Origin: CAYIHX01 sp964363305
Lineage (GTDB): Bacteria; Bdellovibrionota; UBA1018
NCBI GenBank assembly: GCA_964363305.1
Contig: CAYIHX010000014.1
Span: forward strand, 10,780 to 74,779
DNA: 64,000 nt
Reading direction: 5' to 3'
Numbering within the stretch: position 1 is the first letter of the stretch; the number at the start of each line of letters is the position of its first letter. Below the pieces are notes generated by a model. That model saw only the letters and a list, made by a program, of their open reading frames with translations, ran no database searches and was not told where the DNA came from. This document shows, in pieces, positions 35,101 through 44,741 of this stretch. The position numbers and the translations under genes are program-made.

Positions 35101-35595
35101 TCACTTCCTCGTAACGTTTTCGACGGAATTCAGTGTGTCTTTTGCAGTCAGATGTTCCTGTTTTAGAGCTGTTTTATCGGTGTTTCCGTTAGTTTTTGGA
35201 CCATCCGATTTTCGCTTCCTAACGCGTGGCGCACTCGCCGCTGCGGGGCGGCGAGTGGCGAGGATGTCCTCAATTGTGACCGCCTCGCCCCGTGCCACGG
35301 CGGCCTTCAGCTCCTCCAGAGCCCACTCGCCGACCTTGATGGGGTCGAAGTACCGGGCCTCAAGCTCCTTTAGCTCACCAGCTGTGAGAGCTTCGGCGTG
35401 GCTCAACACCAGGAAATTAGCGAGGTCGCTTCTGGTGAGCTTGATGCCGGGCAACCGCCCGCCGACCTCCGTGGTCCATTGGGTGAGGCGATTAAGGGCA
35501 TCCGCGTTGATCCAGATGCGATCAGGATGTCGGGTGTGTCCTCGCCGCTTCTTGTCAGGCTCCAGCGCAGGGGCGCCGGCTACGGCATGGTCCAT
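35101..35595 (-). CDS. Conserved ICE protein, possible relaxosome accessory
   Basis: The 164-residue protein has an ordered N-terminal part (RIWINADALNRLTQWTTEVG, IKLTRSDLANFLVLSHAEAL) that looks like a helical DNA-binding or dimerisation domain as in MobC-like accessory proteins. A low-complexity basic tail (RPAAASAPRVRKRKSDGPK) follows. The start has AAGGGGGACCGT in front and overlaps the end of the glycine-zipper lipoprotein gene. The function is inferred only from position between coupling genes and excisionase. Confidence 0.5.
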   Translation of the reverse strand: MDHAVAGAPALEPDKKRRGHTRHPDRIWINADALNRLTQWTTEVGGRLPGIKLTRSDLANFLVLSHAEALTAGELKELEARYFDPIKVGEWALEELKAAVARGEAVTIEDILATRRPAAASAPRVRKRKSDGPKTNGNTDKTALKQEHLTAKDTLNSVENVTRK

Positions 35596-35999
35596 ACGGT
35601 CCCCCTTTCGATTTTATAAGAGTAGTGGCCCTTCTCATAGCTGTGGCCATCATCTGAGATGTGGTCAGGCACCCAGATGCGCTGTACCCTGGGCGACAGC
35701 ATCGGCGGCGCATCGGGGTCTTCAGGGTTGAGCGCTGTGCCCATGACTTCGACGCGCTTTTCTTTCTTGGGCTCGGTCAGCCACCCAATAAGTGCACCGA
35801 TGGCGGCGCCGCTCGCCGCTCCAATGAGCGTACCGGGTATGGCGCCGTTTGGTGAGTCGATGGTGTGACCGGCTACGGTGCCGCCGATACTTCCGGCAGT
35901 AGCGCCGATGGTTGCTCCAATGAAGGCATTACTCTTCATAGTGGCACATCCGGTGAGCATGAGGCTTGAAGCTGTGAACAAAACAAAGAGTTTTGTCAT
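35580..35999 (-). CDS. Glycine-zipper lipoprotein of the conjugation operon
   Basis: The 139-residue protein starts at an ATG with GGAG eight bases upstream. It has a lipoprotein signal peptide (LFVLFTASSLMLTGC, lipobox LTGC) followed by a glycine-zipper segment (AFIGATIGATAGSIGGTVAG and IPGTLIGAASGAAIGALIG) that spans or associates with membranes, and a soluble C-terminus. Comparable lipoproteins in conjugation operons act in envelope assembly or entry exclusion. The exact role is unknown. Confidence 0.7.
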   Translation of the reverse strand: MTKLFVLFTASSLMLTGCATMKSNAFIGATIGATAGSIGGTVAGHTIDSPNGAIPGTLIGAASGAAIGALIGWLTEPKKEKRVEVMGTALNPEDPDAPPMLSPRVQRIWVPDHISDDGHSYEKGHYSYKIERGTVWTMP

Positions 36000-36057
36000 G
36001 GGCAGGACTCCAATGGAAAAGGCGGGCAATAAAGCGGGAGTAGATGGAAAGGTCTAC

Positions 36058-36939
36058 TCAGTCACGAAAATCGCCGAGCTGGTAACTGCGGTAAGAGTCT
36101 GAAGTATGTGGGCTTTTTCGAGTATCAAGAAGGGAGTGAACCAGGACTGATCCTGATGTCTTCATGGCCTTTTCCTGCGGTTTTCCCATGAGCAGTGTTG
36201 CCATGCTCTGACCTAGATCGGGGCCAGCAATGACTTCGGCGTCCCATCCATGCTGCTTAAAATCATCGAGCAAGATGAAGTCATGCGGGTCTTGCCCCGA
36301 ATGATTCTGGCGAAGCATATGTGTTCGTATGGTCAATGCCTGGGAGCGTCGGGGAACAAGCCATAATACACGGGTGATGCTGCTGTAGTACCCGTAGAAG
36401 TCAGCGACCTTCCCGTAGTCATCGTCTCGCTTCTGGGAGAGTTCGACTTCGATGGCAAACGTCGCGGGCTGTCCTCTGAATAAAACCCGCGAGTACCCGT
36501 CAGGCCGGTGTGTATCAGTCCGTGGTATCCAGTCAGGGTAGGTTTCCAACGGAAGCCGGCGGAGTTGCTGCTCGGAAAACATAGCCGCACCCTTAGGCTT
36601 CTCGATAAACCAATCCCCCAGATGGAATGCGGCAAGCAGCAGGTCGTGTCCGGCGTGTTCTGATTTGTAGCCTTCGTCTGCCGACTCCGGCAGGAATTCA
36701 CGGATGGCTTCAAATCCCCTCCGATCCAAGGAGCAAACGAACTTCTGGCCGAAGCCGTCTGACTTCATCTGGATGAGGCCAGCGTGCCTCAGAGCCAGTA
36801 GGCGGTTGTAGGCAGTTTTCGGTGAGGAATTCTGGAAAAACTTCTTGGTGAGTGCCGCGATGGTCGATACTTTCCATTTCCAAAGGAAAAGAAGCAGCGG
36901 CACGTCGCGAGTCTCGGACAGGACGACATTCTTTTTCAT
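36058..36939 (-). CDS. Replication-relaxation family protein, candidate DNA-processing protein
   Basis: The 293-residue protein has an N-terminal winged helix (PLLLFLWKWKVSTIAALTKK, KTAYNRLLALRHAGLIQM). Its middle domain (HAGHDLLLAAFHLGDWFIEK, PDGYSRVLFRGQPATFAIEV, ELSQKRDDDYGKVADFYGYY) matches the replication-relaxation type (PF13814) as I remember it: an acidic E-x-E core typical of nuclease-like folds. It overlaps the FtsK-type coupling gene by four bases. No classical relaxase is visible elsewhere in the element, so this is the best candidate for oriT processing or recruitment. Confidence 0.6.
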   Translation of the reverse strand: MKKNVVLSETRDVPLLLFLWKWKVSTIAALTKKFFQNSSPKTAYNRLLALRHAGLIQMKSDGFGQKFVCSLDRRGFEAIREFLPESADEGYKSEHAGHDLLLAAFHLGDWFIEKPKGAAMFSEQQLRRLPLETYPDWIPRTDTHRPDGYSRVLFRGQPATFAIEVELSQKRDDDYGKVADFYGYYSSITRVLWLVPRRSQALTIRTHMLRQNHSGQDPHDFILLDDFKQHGWDAEVIAGPDLGQSMATLLMGKPQEKAMKTSGSVLVHSLLDTRKSPHTSDSYRSYQLGDFRD

Positions 36940-38387
36940 TCAGGGTTCCTCGCCGTCGTGCTTGAGACACGGTGCGGCTCCAAGAGGCTATCGGCGGTCT
37001 CCGTCTCGAGATACGGCGTTTGGAGCTCAACCATATCGGCGCCCGCCTTCCATATCGCCCGTCCGGGGATGGGCGGTAGCTCGGTGGCCCGTCCCACGCC
37101 GAGCACGGTGATGCTCGAGGCATCATTGAGCATCTGAAAGCACAGCACTCCGGTCAGATTCGCCTTCACCTGGGGATCGAGGGACTTTGCGTCAGGGCGT
37201 TGGGTTGCAATAACGAGATGGACCCCGACGCTACGCCCCTGGCGAGCGACTTGGCTGAGCACCCGACGGGCGGTCTGGATTTCTTTTGCATCGGCATGGG
37301 CGCCGGCAAGAAACATCTCGGCCGCTTCATCGACAACAAGGACGTGGCGGCCGAGGTTTCCCGAAAAGTGGACATCCCTTGCAGGTTTTCTTTTCTCACT
37401 CGAAAGAGCGAGATAGGCATCAATATCTTTGCAGTCATTTGCTTTCAGCAGCGCCATGCGGCCTGTCAGGGTCGACTCAATATTTTTCAGGTTGGCTACG
37501 GCCTGCGTGACATTAGGGATGACCTTGATCCGCTTCAAATTCTCAAAGGTCTGGAACTCAAGGCCACCCTTCAGGTCGATGAGGGTGAATTCAAAGTCGG
37601 CGTTATTGAGATAGAGGGTTGTGATCAAGCCACGCAGGAATGTCGATTTACCGCCGCCGGTTTGTCCAGCCACCATGAGGTGCGGTACCTTGGCGAGTGA
37701 CGCCATCAGTTCTTTGGCTCTGGTCTTGCCAACAACGAAGGTCAGCGGTGGCATCGCCTGGATGTTTTCGATCTTTGTCAGCTCGGGCATCGGTGAATGG
37801 GAGTAGATGATATCCAGGGTTCCCCGCACCCGATTCTCCCGGAGTTCGTCAATGTAGACCTGGAGGCTGCTCTCAAGGACTGGCTTTGCCTTCTCGAATT
37901 GCTCTCGTGAGAAGCCGCCACGGCCCAGTCGCAGTTTCCTCGTGAACTCATCCACAGGATAATCGGAGATGAATGACGGGAATTTCCCGAGGACGTTTCT
38001 CAGGCCAGCCTGCGAGAAGACCTCAGTCAGCCGGCGGATGAGCCTGGTGCGCAGGCCCGCCTGGATCAGCCCCCACATCCAAAACCCGCTGAGGGTCGCG
38101 ATTCCAATATAGAGATAGTAGTAAAGTGGATTCACCGGGTAGATGCGTCCAAGTCCAAAACGCTGAAGGGCACGCAAATCGAGATGCAGCAAGATGGCGA
38201 GGCCAACCATGTTAGCCCACAAAATGCATTCGCCGAGTGGAATGCGCTTGGTACGAATGCCCTGATAGGCTTCGATGTAGGGCCGAGCGATAAAATAGAG
38301 CGCGTTTTCGGCATGCTTGAACCAATCGACCTGGGAGAAATACCCAATGTTGCTGCTAGATTTCTGCTGCGTATTTGTATTCATCAT
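36936..38387 (-). CDS. FtsK/SpoIIIE-type DNA translocase, putative coupling protein
   Basis: The 483-residue protein has two N-terminal membrane helices (about residues 50-110) and a RecA-like motor with Walker A (LMVAGQTGGGKSTFLRGLIT), Walker B (HVLVVDEAAEMFLAG) and the FtsK phrases IATQRPDAKSLDPQVKANLT and ITVLGVGRATELPPIPGRA. It would bring DNA to the secretion channel and pump it. FtsK-type couplers are best known from Gram-positive elements (TcpA-like); here it replaces the usual VirD4/TraD. It overlaps both neighbours. Confidence 0.85.
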   Translation of the reverse strand: MMNTNTQQKSSSNIGYFSQVDWFKHAENALYFIARPYIEAYQGIRTKRIPLGECILWANMVGLAILLHLDLRALQRFGLGRIYPVNPLYYYLYIGIATLSGFWMWGLIQAGLRTRLIRRLTEVFSQAGLRNVLGKFPSFISDYPVDEFTRKLRLGRGGFSREQFEKAKPVLESSLQVYIDELRENRVRGTLDIIYSHSPMPELTKIENIQAMPPLTFVVGKTRAKELMASLAKVPHLMVAGQTGGGKSTFLRGLITTLYLNNADFEFTLIDLKGGLEFQTFENLKRIKVIPNVTQAVANLKNIESTLTGRMALLKANDCKDIDAYLALSSEKRKPARDVHFSGNLGRHVLVVDEAAEMFLAGAHADAKEIQTARRVLSQVARQGRSVGVHLVIATQRPDAKSLDPQVKANLTGVLCFQMLNDASSITVLGVGRATELPPIPGRAIWKAGADMVELQTPYLETETADSLLEPHRVSSTTARNPE

Positions 38388-39289
38388 CAGTTCCCTTGAA
38401 AAAGGACGTAGATTTCGGTGTCGGCAGGGACTTCGAAAGTGGCAGGCTTATTGCGCATGTCAGACATGATTTCGCGGGACTGATCGAGCGTCGCGGTTGC
38501 GGCGCCATTGAGCATGGCGTTTCTCAGCGTTGGCCTGGTGATGGCGACACCGCCTTCGCCCTGGGTATCCTGAAGAGCCGTCGTCATACCGCCCGCGAAG
38601 TTAAGGCCGATGCCGCTGGCAAGCCGGAGCGCCTGATTCCCAACCTTTGATCCTTTAAGGCCGGGGATTTTATCATCCGCGTCGCACGCCTGGGCGCTGA
38701 TCGTGTCGAATGCTCCATCGCGATAGACCATCTGCGTAAATCTAATCGTGAGCCGGTCATCCCCAGACTGCCCATTGCCAAGGAGGATCGTGCCCTGCTC
38801 AACCAATGTTTCGCCATTGAGCGTGAATCCCTCAGTGACCTGGGCACGGACGGGGCCATTTGACGCACCACTTAAAAGTGTTGCCTTGAGAAATGAGCCA
38901 GGAGGAATTTTGCCTGACCTTGGACGTTGAACAAGTTGAGGGCCGCTGAACCTCTTTTTTTGTGCGGTGCCGTTTTCTCGCACATTCGCCGTGGGCCTGA
39001 TGGACTGCCCGCCGCTATTAGCGACGCTTGGGACATCATGCACGGCCTGGGTCTGAATGGTTTCAGGCGAAGAGATCCCATCAGATCTCGATTTTGATGA
39101 GACGGGCTCGGGTGTGCCTTGAATGATGATGGCGCCCGTGAGCGCCAGGAAAGATAGGCCCGCGACGTAGAGGACGTGCCGGGACACGAGGGTCCGTTTT
39201 TTTCCATCTTGCTGATAGAAAAGGCCCTTCGCCCATTGATACTTAGTGCCTGTGTCGGCTTCGATGGAAACCCGCGTATCGTCACTCAT
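38387..39289 (-). CDS. VirB10/TraB-like T4SS core protein
   Basis: The 300-residue product has a single N-terminal membrane helix (HVLYVAGLSFLALTGAIIIQ), a proline/serine-rich periplasmic linker and a C-terminal beta domain (GSFLKATLLSGASNGPVRAQ, GTILLGNGQSGDDRLTIRFT, DTEIYVLFQGN) typical of VirB10/TraB. It connects inner- and outer-membrane parts of the channel. The ATG at 39289 has AAGGGG upstream and overlaps the VirB9-like gene by eight bases. It is shorter than Agrobacterium VirB10. Confidence 0.75.
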   Translation of the reverse strand: MSDDTRVSIEADTGTKYQWAKGLFYQQDGKKRTLVSRHVLYVAGLSFLALTGAIIIQGTPEPVSSKSRSDGISSPETIQTQAVHDVPSVANSGGQSIRPTANVRENGTAQKKRFSGPQLVQRPRSGKIPPGSFLKATLLSGASNGPVRAQVTEGFTLNGETLVEQGTILLGNGQSGDDRLTIRFTQMVYRDGAFDTISAQACDADDKIPGLKGSKVGNQALRLASGIGLNFAGGMTTALQDTQGEGGVAITRPTLRNAMLNGAATATLDQSREIMSDMRNKPATFEVPADTEIYVLFQGN

Positions 39290-39728
39290 GTGATTTCCCC
39301 TTCTGTTTGGAGATGGGTGGCTTTTTTGGGGCCTCCAGCGCATCACGAACGAGGACGATGGTGTCCCCTCCGGCCGGCACCGCCTCCAGGTCGAACGCAA
39401 ACCGTCGTCCTTCGAGGTAAACAAAAAGATCAGAGTGTGAGCGCGCCGAGAGTGCTGCGATAGCGAGGTCATTTTCTACGTACTCGACGGCGAAAATGCC
39501 CTGATTCCCCAAGATGACCTTTGCTGGCTTGCTGGGGAAACTTAGGATGGTGCTGCGACCGGGCGATACAAGTATCCGTGCGACGGTCATCTGGTCCAGC
39601 TTCACCGTGCGGACGCCCTTTGCGTGGGCATGGTGATAGCAGAAGAAGGCGACGAGCACGGAGAATACGAACATCGCAGTGAAGTCCACATCGAGGAATA
39701 TCCGCAAAGCGGCGGTGATGCGTTTCAT
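39282..39728 (-). CDS. Short VirB9/TraK-like protein
   Basis: The 148-residue protein has an N-terminal hydrophobic segment acting as signal or anchor and a beta-rich domain (VARILVSPGRSTILSFPSKP, VILGNQGIFAVEYVENDLAI, SDLFVYLEGRRFAFDLEAVP) like the N-terminal domain of VirB9/TrbG/TraK. The usual C-terminal domain that pairs with VirB7 is missing or very short. The neighbours VirB8 and VirB10 support the assignment. Confidence 0.6.
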   Translation of the reverse strand: MKRITAALRIFLDVDFTAMFVFSVLVAFFCYHHAHAKGVRTVKLDQMTVARILVSPGRSTILSFPSKPAKVILGNQGIFAVEYVENDLAIAALSARSHSDLFVYLEGRRFAFDLEAVPAGGDTIVLVRDALEAPKKPPISKQKGKSHE

Positions 39729-40261
39729 TGCTTACCCTCCGGCTTGGGTTGCTCGGTTTTCACAAGCTGGAGCCCATAAGGGTTGTTCTCGGTGCGAGGC
39801 GTCGTTGCAATCGCCGCCGTGAGGGGAAACAGGAACGCTGAGCGAATCTGTGCCACCGCTATAAGGCGGTCAGCTTCGATAGCGATGCTGTTCCCATTTG
39901 TCTTCATGCTACGCACGATTACGAACTGGGACATGCTGCGCGTACTGAGTTCTTTTTGCTCTCGGGCACGCGAGACGACCTCTTCAGTGGACAGGTAGTC
40001 AGGAATCGGGGTCGCGTCGGAATTGAAACGCTGGCGAATGGCCTCGCGCACAAAGATTTCAATCTCAGCGGCGCTATGCGACGTGGCAGATGGATCAAGG
40101 GCGCGGCTAAAACAACCACGCTCGATCAATAACGGCTCTCGGATAGAAAGCCGCGCCGCTGTGATGGCAAGTGTCGTGGACACGAGTGCCAGCGAAGCTA
40201 CGGCAACTTTCAATGTTACGTTCTGGGCAGCGGTCGCCGCCCACGCAGCACTAAAACGCAT
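39725..40261 (-). CDS. VirB8/TraE-like T4SS assembly protein
   Basis: The 178-residue protein has a membrane helix at 16-35 (VTLKVAVASLALVSTTLAIT), a periplasmic domain and the motif ENNPYGLQLVKTE near the C-terminus, as in TraE of F-type systems. It nucleates assembly of the periplasmic core. It overlaps the VirB9-like gene by four bases. Confidence 0.7.
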   Translation of the reverse strand: MRFSAAWAATAAQNVTLKVAVASLALVSTTLAITAARLSIREPLLIERGCFSRALDPSATSHSAAEIEIFVREAIRQRFNSDATPIPDYLSTEEVVSRAREQKELSTRSMSQFVIVRSMKTNGNSIAIEADRLIAVAQIRSAFLFPLTAAIATTPRTENNPYGLQLVKTEQPKPEGKQ

Positions 40262-40264
40262 GGT

Positions 40265-41251
40265 CTACTCCTTGTCAGGTGATTGTCCTGACGGTGAATT
40301 CTGAGCAGTGGGGCTATGCGGTGTCTGAGCCTTGCGGTTTGGATTCGACTTGCGTGCCGTGGGCTGCGGCTTACCGCTGAGCCGTTGCTGAACTTTGGAG
40401 ACGCCTGAGGCGATAGCGTTTTTCGCCTTTGAGGCCACCTGATAGGTCTTCTTGCCTTTGGAATAGGCACTCTTCATCGCATTAAACGGTGCCGCCATGG
40501 TGGCACCGGCAACGATCCCTCCTGCTGATGTGGCAAGACCCGCAAACCCAGATCCGGCGAGAGCGTGGACCACCATGGGTGTGAGCAACAACGATCCAGC
40601 GAGAATCAGATTGAGAAAGATCACCGTAGCAAAGGGTACGTTCTGATCCGGCTTACTGATGTCGGAGAGCGCAAAGCTCCAAAGCAGGGTTGCAAGCACC
40701 GACAGCACGATTTTCCAGCACCCCACTTCAATGAGTGAGCGATAGAGCGACTTGGTCGCGCCCGCAGTGGCCGGCAGAACATACAGGGCAATCAGAAGGG
40801 GGGAGAAAACATAGAGGATCGTCCAGGTGTAGAGCATGAATGCCTGGATTCCGTGAACCGCGATAAAAAGCATGAGAAAGGTCACAAATGAGATGATCTG
40901 CACCAGGGTTTCTTTAAGGCTTAATAACGAGAGCGAGAATTCGCCCAGCTTGTCCCCCATTTTTGCCACGACGAGATTGAGTTGGTTGAGATCACCAAGC
41001 TTATCGGCGAGCCCATCAACGGCATCGGCGATGGTATTGCTCACCTCTGAATAGGTATGCAGAAGAAGCGCCGCAATCAGCGCGCGCCCGACGAGAACCG
41101 AAAACGACGGCACTCCGCCGAGCGGCCACTTGAAGTACTCAAGGAAAATACCGAGCAACAAAAAAACGGTTATGAGCGCATAGAAAAGGTTGTAAAAAAT
41201 GTCGTGAACCTGATGGGCCTGGCCGGCCAACCACGATACGTTACTGAGCAT
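40265..41251 (-). CDS. VirB6/TrbL-like polytopic membrane protein
   Basis: The 328-residue protein has about six membrane helices (for example FYNLFYALITVFLLLGIFLE, IISFVTFLMLFIAVHGIQAF, TILYVFSPLLIALYVLPATA, IVLSVLATLLWSFAL, FLNLILAGSLLLTPMVVHAL) and a basic Pro/Ser/Asn-rich tail. This is the VirB6/TrbL layout, forming the inner-membrane part of the DNA channel. Position between VirB5- and VirB8-like genes agrees. Confidence 0.75.
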   Translation of the reverse strand: MLSNVSWLAGQAHQVHDIFYNLFYALITVFLLLGIFLEYFKWPLGGVPSFSVLVGRALIAALLLHTYSEVSNTIADAVDGLADKLGDLNQLNLVVAKMGDKLGEFSLSLLSLKETLVQIISFVTFLMLFIAVHGIQAFMLYTWTILYVFSPLLIALYVLPATAGATKSLYRSLIEVGCWKIVLSVLATLLWSFALSDISKPDQNVPFATVIFLNLILAGSLLLTPMVVHALAGSGFAGLATSAGGIVAGATMAAPFNAMKSAYSKGKKTYQVASKAKNAIASGVSKVQQRLSGKPQPTARKSNPNRKAQTPHSPTAQNSPSGQSPDKE

Positions 41252-41252
41252 A

Positions 41253-41939
41253 TTAAAACCTCGGTACGCTGAAGTCGGCGCGCTCGGACTGCATGGATGA
41301 CTTCAGCGCCGCACTGTCGGAAAGAATCTGACGGGTGGTGTCTTTGTCTTTTTTGTTCTCAATGGCGAGGGTCTGCGCCTGAATCTTGAGGCCAGTTGCT
41401 TGCGCGCGGAGACTTTGATTCATGACGTGGAGCATGACGCCGAGGGATTCGGCGGTAAGCTTTTGGGCACCCCCCGGCGATGCCGTGTGGCTGGCGGATT
41501 TGATGCGTTCGCCAACGTCGTCGACCTGCGCCGTGTAGCCATAGATCGAATTATTGAGCGCGACCGCTTCGGCGGCACTGCGGTCGGCATCTTGCTGTAC
41601 CCGCAGGTCTCTGGATGGCGCAGCGATGCCATAGATGCCTTGAACGCCCTGCAACGCCAGCTCCACCTGAGTCCAGTTTCCGTATATCCCGGGATCACTA
41701 TGCGGACTGATGGTCCGCATGAGGTTCAATGAGTCGTTGATACCGCGATTGATGTCGCGGATGAGACCCAAGCTGTCTTGGCCCGTGGAAAGGATCTGGC
41801 GGAGCTGGGCCAGCTGCTGGATGGCTTGAACCAAAATCTGGCCCAAAACCATGATGTCGCCGCCGAACATATCGGAGCGCGCCGTATTGGGGATCATCAG
41901 AGCGAAGAGTGCGACAAAGACTCCAAAGCGCTTTTTCAT
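41253..41939 (-). CDS. VirB5/TrbJ-like secreted protein
   Basis: The 228-residue protein has a signal peptide (RFGVFVALFALMIPNTARSD) and a long helical mature part (GQILVQAIQQLAQLRQILST; SLGVMLHVMNQSLRAQATGL) like VirB5/TrbJ pilus-tip or adhesin proteins. Its ATG overlaps the VirB4 stop (ATGA). Confidence 0.75.
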   Translation of the reverse strand: MKKRFGVFVALFALMIPNTARSDMFGGDIMVLGQILVQAIQQLAQLRQILSTGQDSLGLIRDINRGINDSLNLMRTISPHSDPGIYGNWTQVELALQGVQGIYGIAAPSRDLRVQQDADRSAAEAVALNNSIYGYTAQVDDVGERIKSASHTASPGGAQKLTAESLGVMLHVMNQSLRAQATGLKIQAQTLAIENKKDKDTTRQILSDSAALKSSMQSERADFSVPRF

Positions 41940-44350
41940 TGTACCACCCCTTGCGTTGCGACGACGCCACGCGGATAGCGCTTGGCAAGGGTCGTGAGGA
42001 TCGAAAGCGAATCTTGTGCGGTGTCCTTTGCCGTCTCGCCTTCGATGGCGGCGAGATCACGCGGGTCGGTGGTGGCGATCCAATACTCGAGCGGCGTTGA
42101 GTCGATGGCGACGACGGCGCGATTGTCCTGGGCCATCAAAAATGCTTCCGAGTACAGACCCCGTTCTTGATGCAGTGAGGCGACGAGCGCCATCTCATTA
42201 TCATTAAGTTGGAGCACTTCTTTGAGGCGGGCCTGGTCGGCGCCCTTTTGCGTGAGGCACCACTTCATCGACGAGTTGGACAAGATGGCGCCAGCGACCT
42301 TGCTCTTGGCGAAGTCATCCATGTTTTGGGAAATGGCGATGGCGGACGCAAAGTATTTACGAAAGGTGCGGAAAACTTCAGCGATGAAGGTCGCGCCAGC
42401 GTCGTTCTCGAGGAGCTTCCAACATTCATCAAAAACCAGGAATTTTTTACGAGCACGATCCTTCTGAATCTCACGCCAGATGAAATCAGTGATGATAAAC
42501 AGGCAAACCGACTGCAGGTCGGGGTAGGTCTCCATGCCCTTCAGGTCGAAAGCGACCACCGGCTTATGAAACTCGATGGTAGTCTTGCGATCAACGAACT
42601 GCCCGAAGGGTGTATTGCCGCACCATGGCGTGAGAATGCGTCCGTACCGCCGAATGGTCACGTCTTCGTGGGCAAGGAGGATTTCACGCAAGACAGAGAG
42701 CGTCGGGGGTTTCCCTGACTCATAGGTCTTTTGGATGGCCTCCTCGACCTCGGCGCGTTCCAAGCGCGGTAGCCGCGTCTCATCCTCTTCTTTGGTCATA
42801 AGTTCGATCAAGCCAGTGAGGAACTTGACCTTGTGGGATGACGGCGTGGTCTCGCCGGGCAAAAGATCAAACGGATTGACTGCCATGCCTGAGCCAACGG
42901 TCAGCGGGATATATTGTCCGCCCAGGTTGTCGCAGAGCTTCTTGTAGGAGCCGCCGATATCGACGATGAAAATCTTGGGCGCTTCTTTCAGCATTTGTAA
43001 AAGTAAAATGTTGGTGAGGAAGCTCTTGCCGCTGCCAGATCCGCCACTGACGACGTGGTTGTAGTTCGTCAGGTCTTGGGAGAACGGGTCGAATCGGACG
43101 AGGCTGCCCATCCGCGAGCGCAAGAGAATGCTGGGTCTTTCATGGCCGGACCACGGACCAAATAGAGGTAGAAGATCAGCGAGTGTCGAGGTCTTCATCC
43201 GCTTGGCGCGTTCTTTGGCTCGAGCGTTCGGCAGTGCGATTTCTGTGAAAATATCGAAGGCGGCAAGGCTCTCTTCCATGGCCTCGGCGCCGCCGAGCTC
43301 CCGGATGGTGGAAAGTGCCAATGACACTTCTTCCTCGAGATCTTCCTGGGATTTTGAACGCAGAACGATATTCAGGCTCACCTGAAAAACGTGCTCGCCT
43401 TGGGCAATGAGTTCAGAAAGTAACGTCTCGATGTCCTGGAACTTTGCCTCTGACTCGAGGTCCGCAACGCCGGTTTTCTTCCCGCGTGCCATCGCGTAGG
43501 CGAGCCGCCGCTGGGTATGTAGGCTTTCTAATTCCTTTTGCTGGTCAGGGACATGGACCGTGAGAAAGAGGCGCGAATCAAACGGGAGACCGCGAAGGGT
43601 TGCGGCCATGGAGGCAAAGGTCTGGTCCGGTAGCATTTTCAGGGACAGTACCCGGTAGTGCATGTCTGCGAGTGAGAAGCCTTTTTCGCTCAGAAGCGCG
43701 TCGGTATACAAAACTGTGCTGCGGATATCTTCGGGATCGTAGTGGTCGAGAGCGATCGGGCGGCACGGGTTCCACTGCTCATACAAGAGGCGCATGACCT
43801 CATCCGTTGGAATGAGGGTGGAGGAAATGCCCAGGGAGTTCAGGTTTCCTTGAAGATCGACAAGCAGATGTCTGGCGGCGGCAACTTCGCGCCGCAGTTG
43901 TTCCTCGCTGACGGTCGGGAATAGTTTGCTCTTCGAGAAAATACCCTGATTGCCAAGCAGAGCTGCTGCAAAGGGGCGCCTGACAAAAATTTTGAGCCGA
44001 TGCCGCGGTATGAGCCCCTGCACATCGAGTTCACGGACGCGATCAGCACGCGCGCGGCTTATCTGACGAGCGGCGTCGCTAGCCTCCGCAACGCCAAGGG
44101 CCTCGTGGGCGGCAGCGGTTTCGACGTTCCCCGCAACTATCTCTTGAATGAATTGGATATCGGTGTGCGCGGGAATGCCATTGAGAAACTGCGCTGCACG
44201 TTCTGCAAGCGAGTTGACGGCATCATCATTCCAACAAGATACGTCGAGCGGCACCAGCTCCAAGCCGAAGCCCAGCGAGCCGTCGGTGAAGACGATGAAA
44301 TCATTCTCAAAGCCCCAGACTTGGAGCTTGTCGGCCAGAATATCCTTCAT
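41936..44350 (-). CDS. VirB4/TraC-like conjugation ATPase
   Basis: The 804-residue protein is the energy source for pilus assembly and substrate transfer. Walker A is VVSGGSGSGKSFLTNILLLQ, Walker B is KKFLVFDECWKLLEN, and the N-terminal ~400 residues are the VirB4/TraC-specific domain (VWGFENDFIVFTDGSLGFGL, HAEVQ-free). The ATG at 44350 has GGGAGG in front and overlaps the VirB3-like stop (ATGA), so I prefer it over the upstream in-frame starts. Confidence 0.9.
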   Translation of the reverse strand: MKDILADKLQVWGFENDFIVFTDGSLGFGLELVPLDVSCWNDDAVNSLAERAAQFLNGIPAHTDIQFIQEIVAGNVETAAAHEALGVAEASDAARQISRARADRVRELDVQGLIPRHRLKIFVRRPFAAALLGNQGIFSKSKLFPTVSEEQLRREVAAARHLLVDLQGNLNSLGISSTLIPTDEVMRLLYEQWNPCRPIALDHYDPEDIRSTVLYTDALLSEKGFSLADMHYRVLSLKMLPDQTFASMAATLRGLPFDSRLFLTVHVPDQQKELESLHTQRRLAYAMARGKKTGVADLESEAKFQDIETLLSELIAQGEHVFQVSLNIVLRSKSQEDLEEEVSLALSTIRELGGAEAMEESLAAFDIFTEIALPNARAKERAKRMKTSTLADLLPLFGPWSGHERPSILLRSRMGSLVRFDPFSQDLTNYNHVVSGGSGSGKSFLTNILLLQMLKEAPKIFIVDIGGSYKKLCDNLGGQYIPLTVGSGMAVNPFDLLPGETTPSSHKVKFLTGLIELMTKEEDETRLPRLERAEVEEAIQKTYESGKPPTLSVLREILLAHEDVTIRRYGRILTPWCGNTPFGQFVDRKTTIEFHKPVVAFDLKGMETYPDLQSVCLFIITDFIWREIQKDRARKKFLVFDECWKLLENDAGATFIAEVFRTFRKYFASAIAISQNMDDFAKSKVAGAILSNSSMKWCLTQKGADQARLKEVLQLNDNEMALVASLHQERGLYSEAFLMAQDNRAVVAIDSTPLEYWIATTDPRDLAAIEGETAKDTAQDSLSILTTLAKRYPRGVVATQGVVQ

Positions 44351-44676
44351 ACCCGGCCTCCCTTCAAAACCTTGAGCGTGGGTGGGCGCATCCATTGGGT
44401 TGCGTCAGGAAAGGCGCGGTACGTGCCAGGCGTTGTTTGAAAGCGGAGCCAGTGGACGAGGTAGTTGTCCGGCTTCCCCTTTTTTCCAAGGCGCAGCACG
44501 AGGGCGAGCACCGCCGTGGGCAGCCACACGAAAATGGCTTTCAACGGCATCTGGCCAAAGATAAAATTGAGCAGCGATAGTGTCAGGAAGATCGCAAGCA
44601 CATCCGGCACTTCAAAGCCGAAAAGCAGGAGCTTCTTGTCGAGGCACTGCGCGACGGGAGTCGTCTTTAATCCCAT
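44347..44676 (-). CDS. VirB3/TraL-like membrane protein
   Basis: The 109-residue protein has two membrane helices (VPDVLAIFLTLSLLNFIFGQ, LKAIFVWLPTAVLALVLRLG) and a C-terminal WLRFQTTPGTYRAFPDATQW segment, the size and shape of TraL/VirB3. It helps to anchor VirB4. The start at 44676 follows GGAGATTACCT. Confidence 0.75.
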   Translation of the reverse strand: MGLKTTPVAQCLDKKLLLFGFEVPDVLAIFLTLSLLNFIFGQMPLKAIFVWLPTAVLALVLRLGKKGKPDNYLVHWLRFQTTPGTYRAFPDATQWMRPPTLKVLKGGRV

Positions 44677-44741
44677 AGGTAATCTCCAGCAGGAGAGCAT
44701 GTGCCGCCGGATGTTGGCCGGCGACACATGCTCGAAGGTGT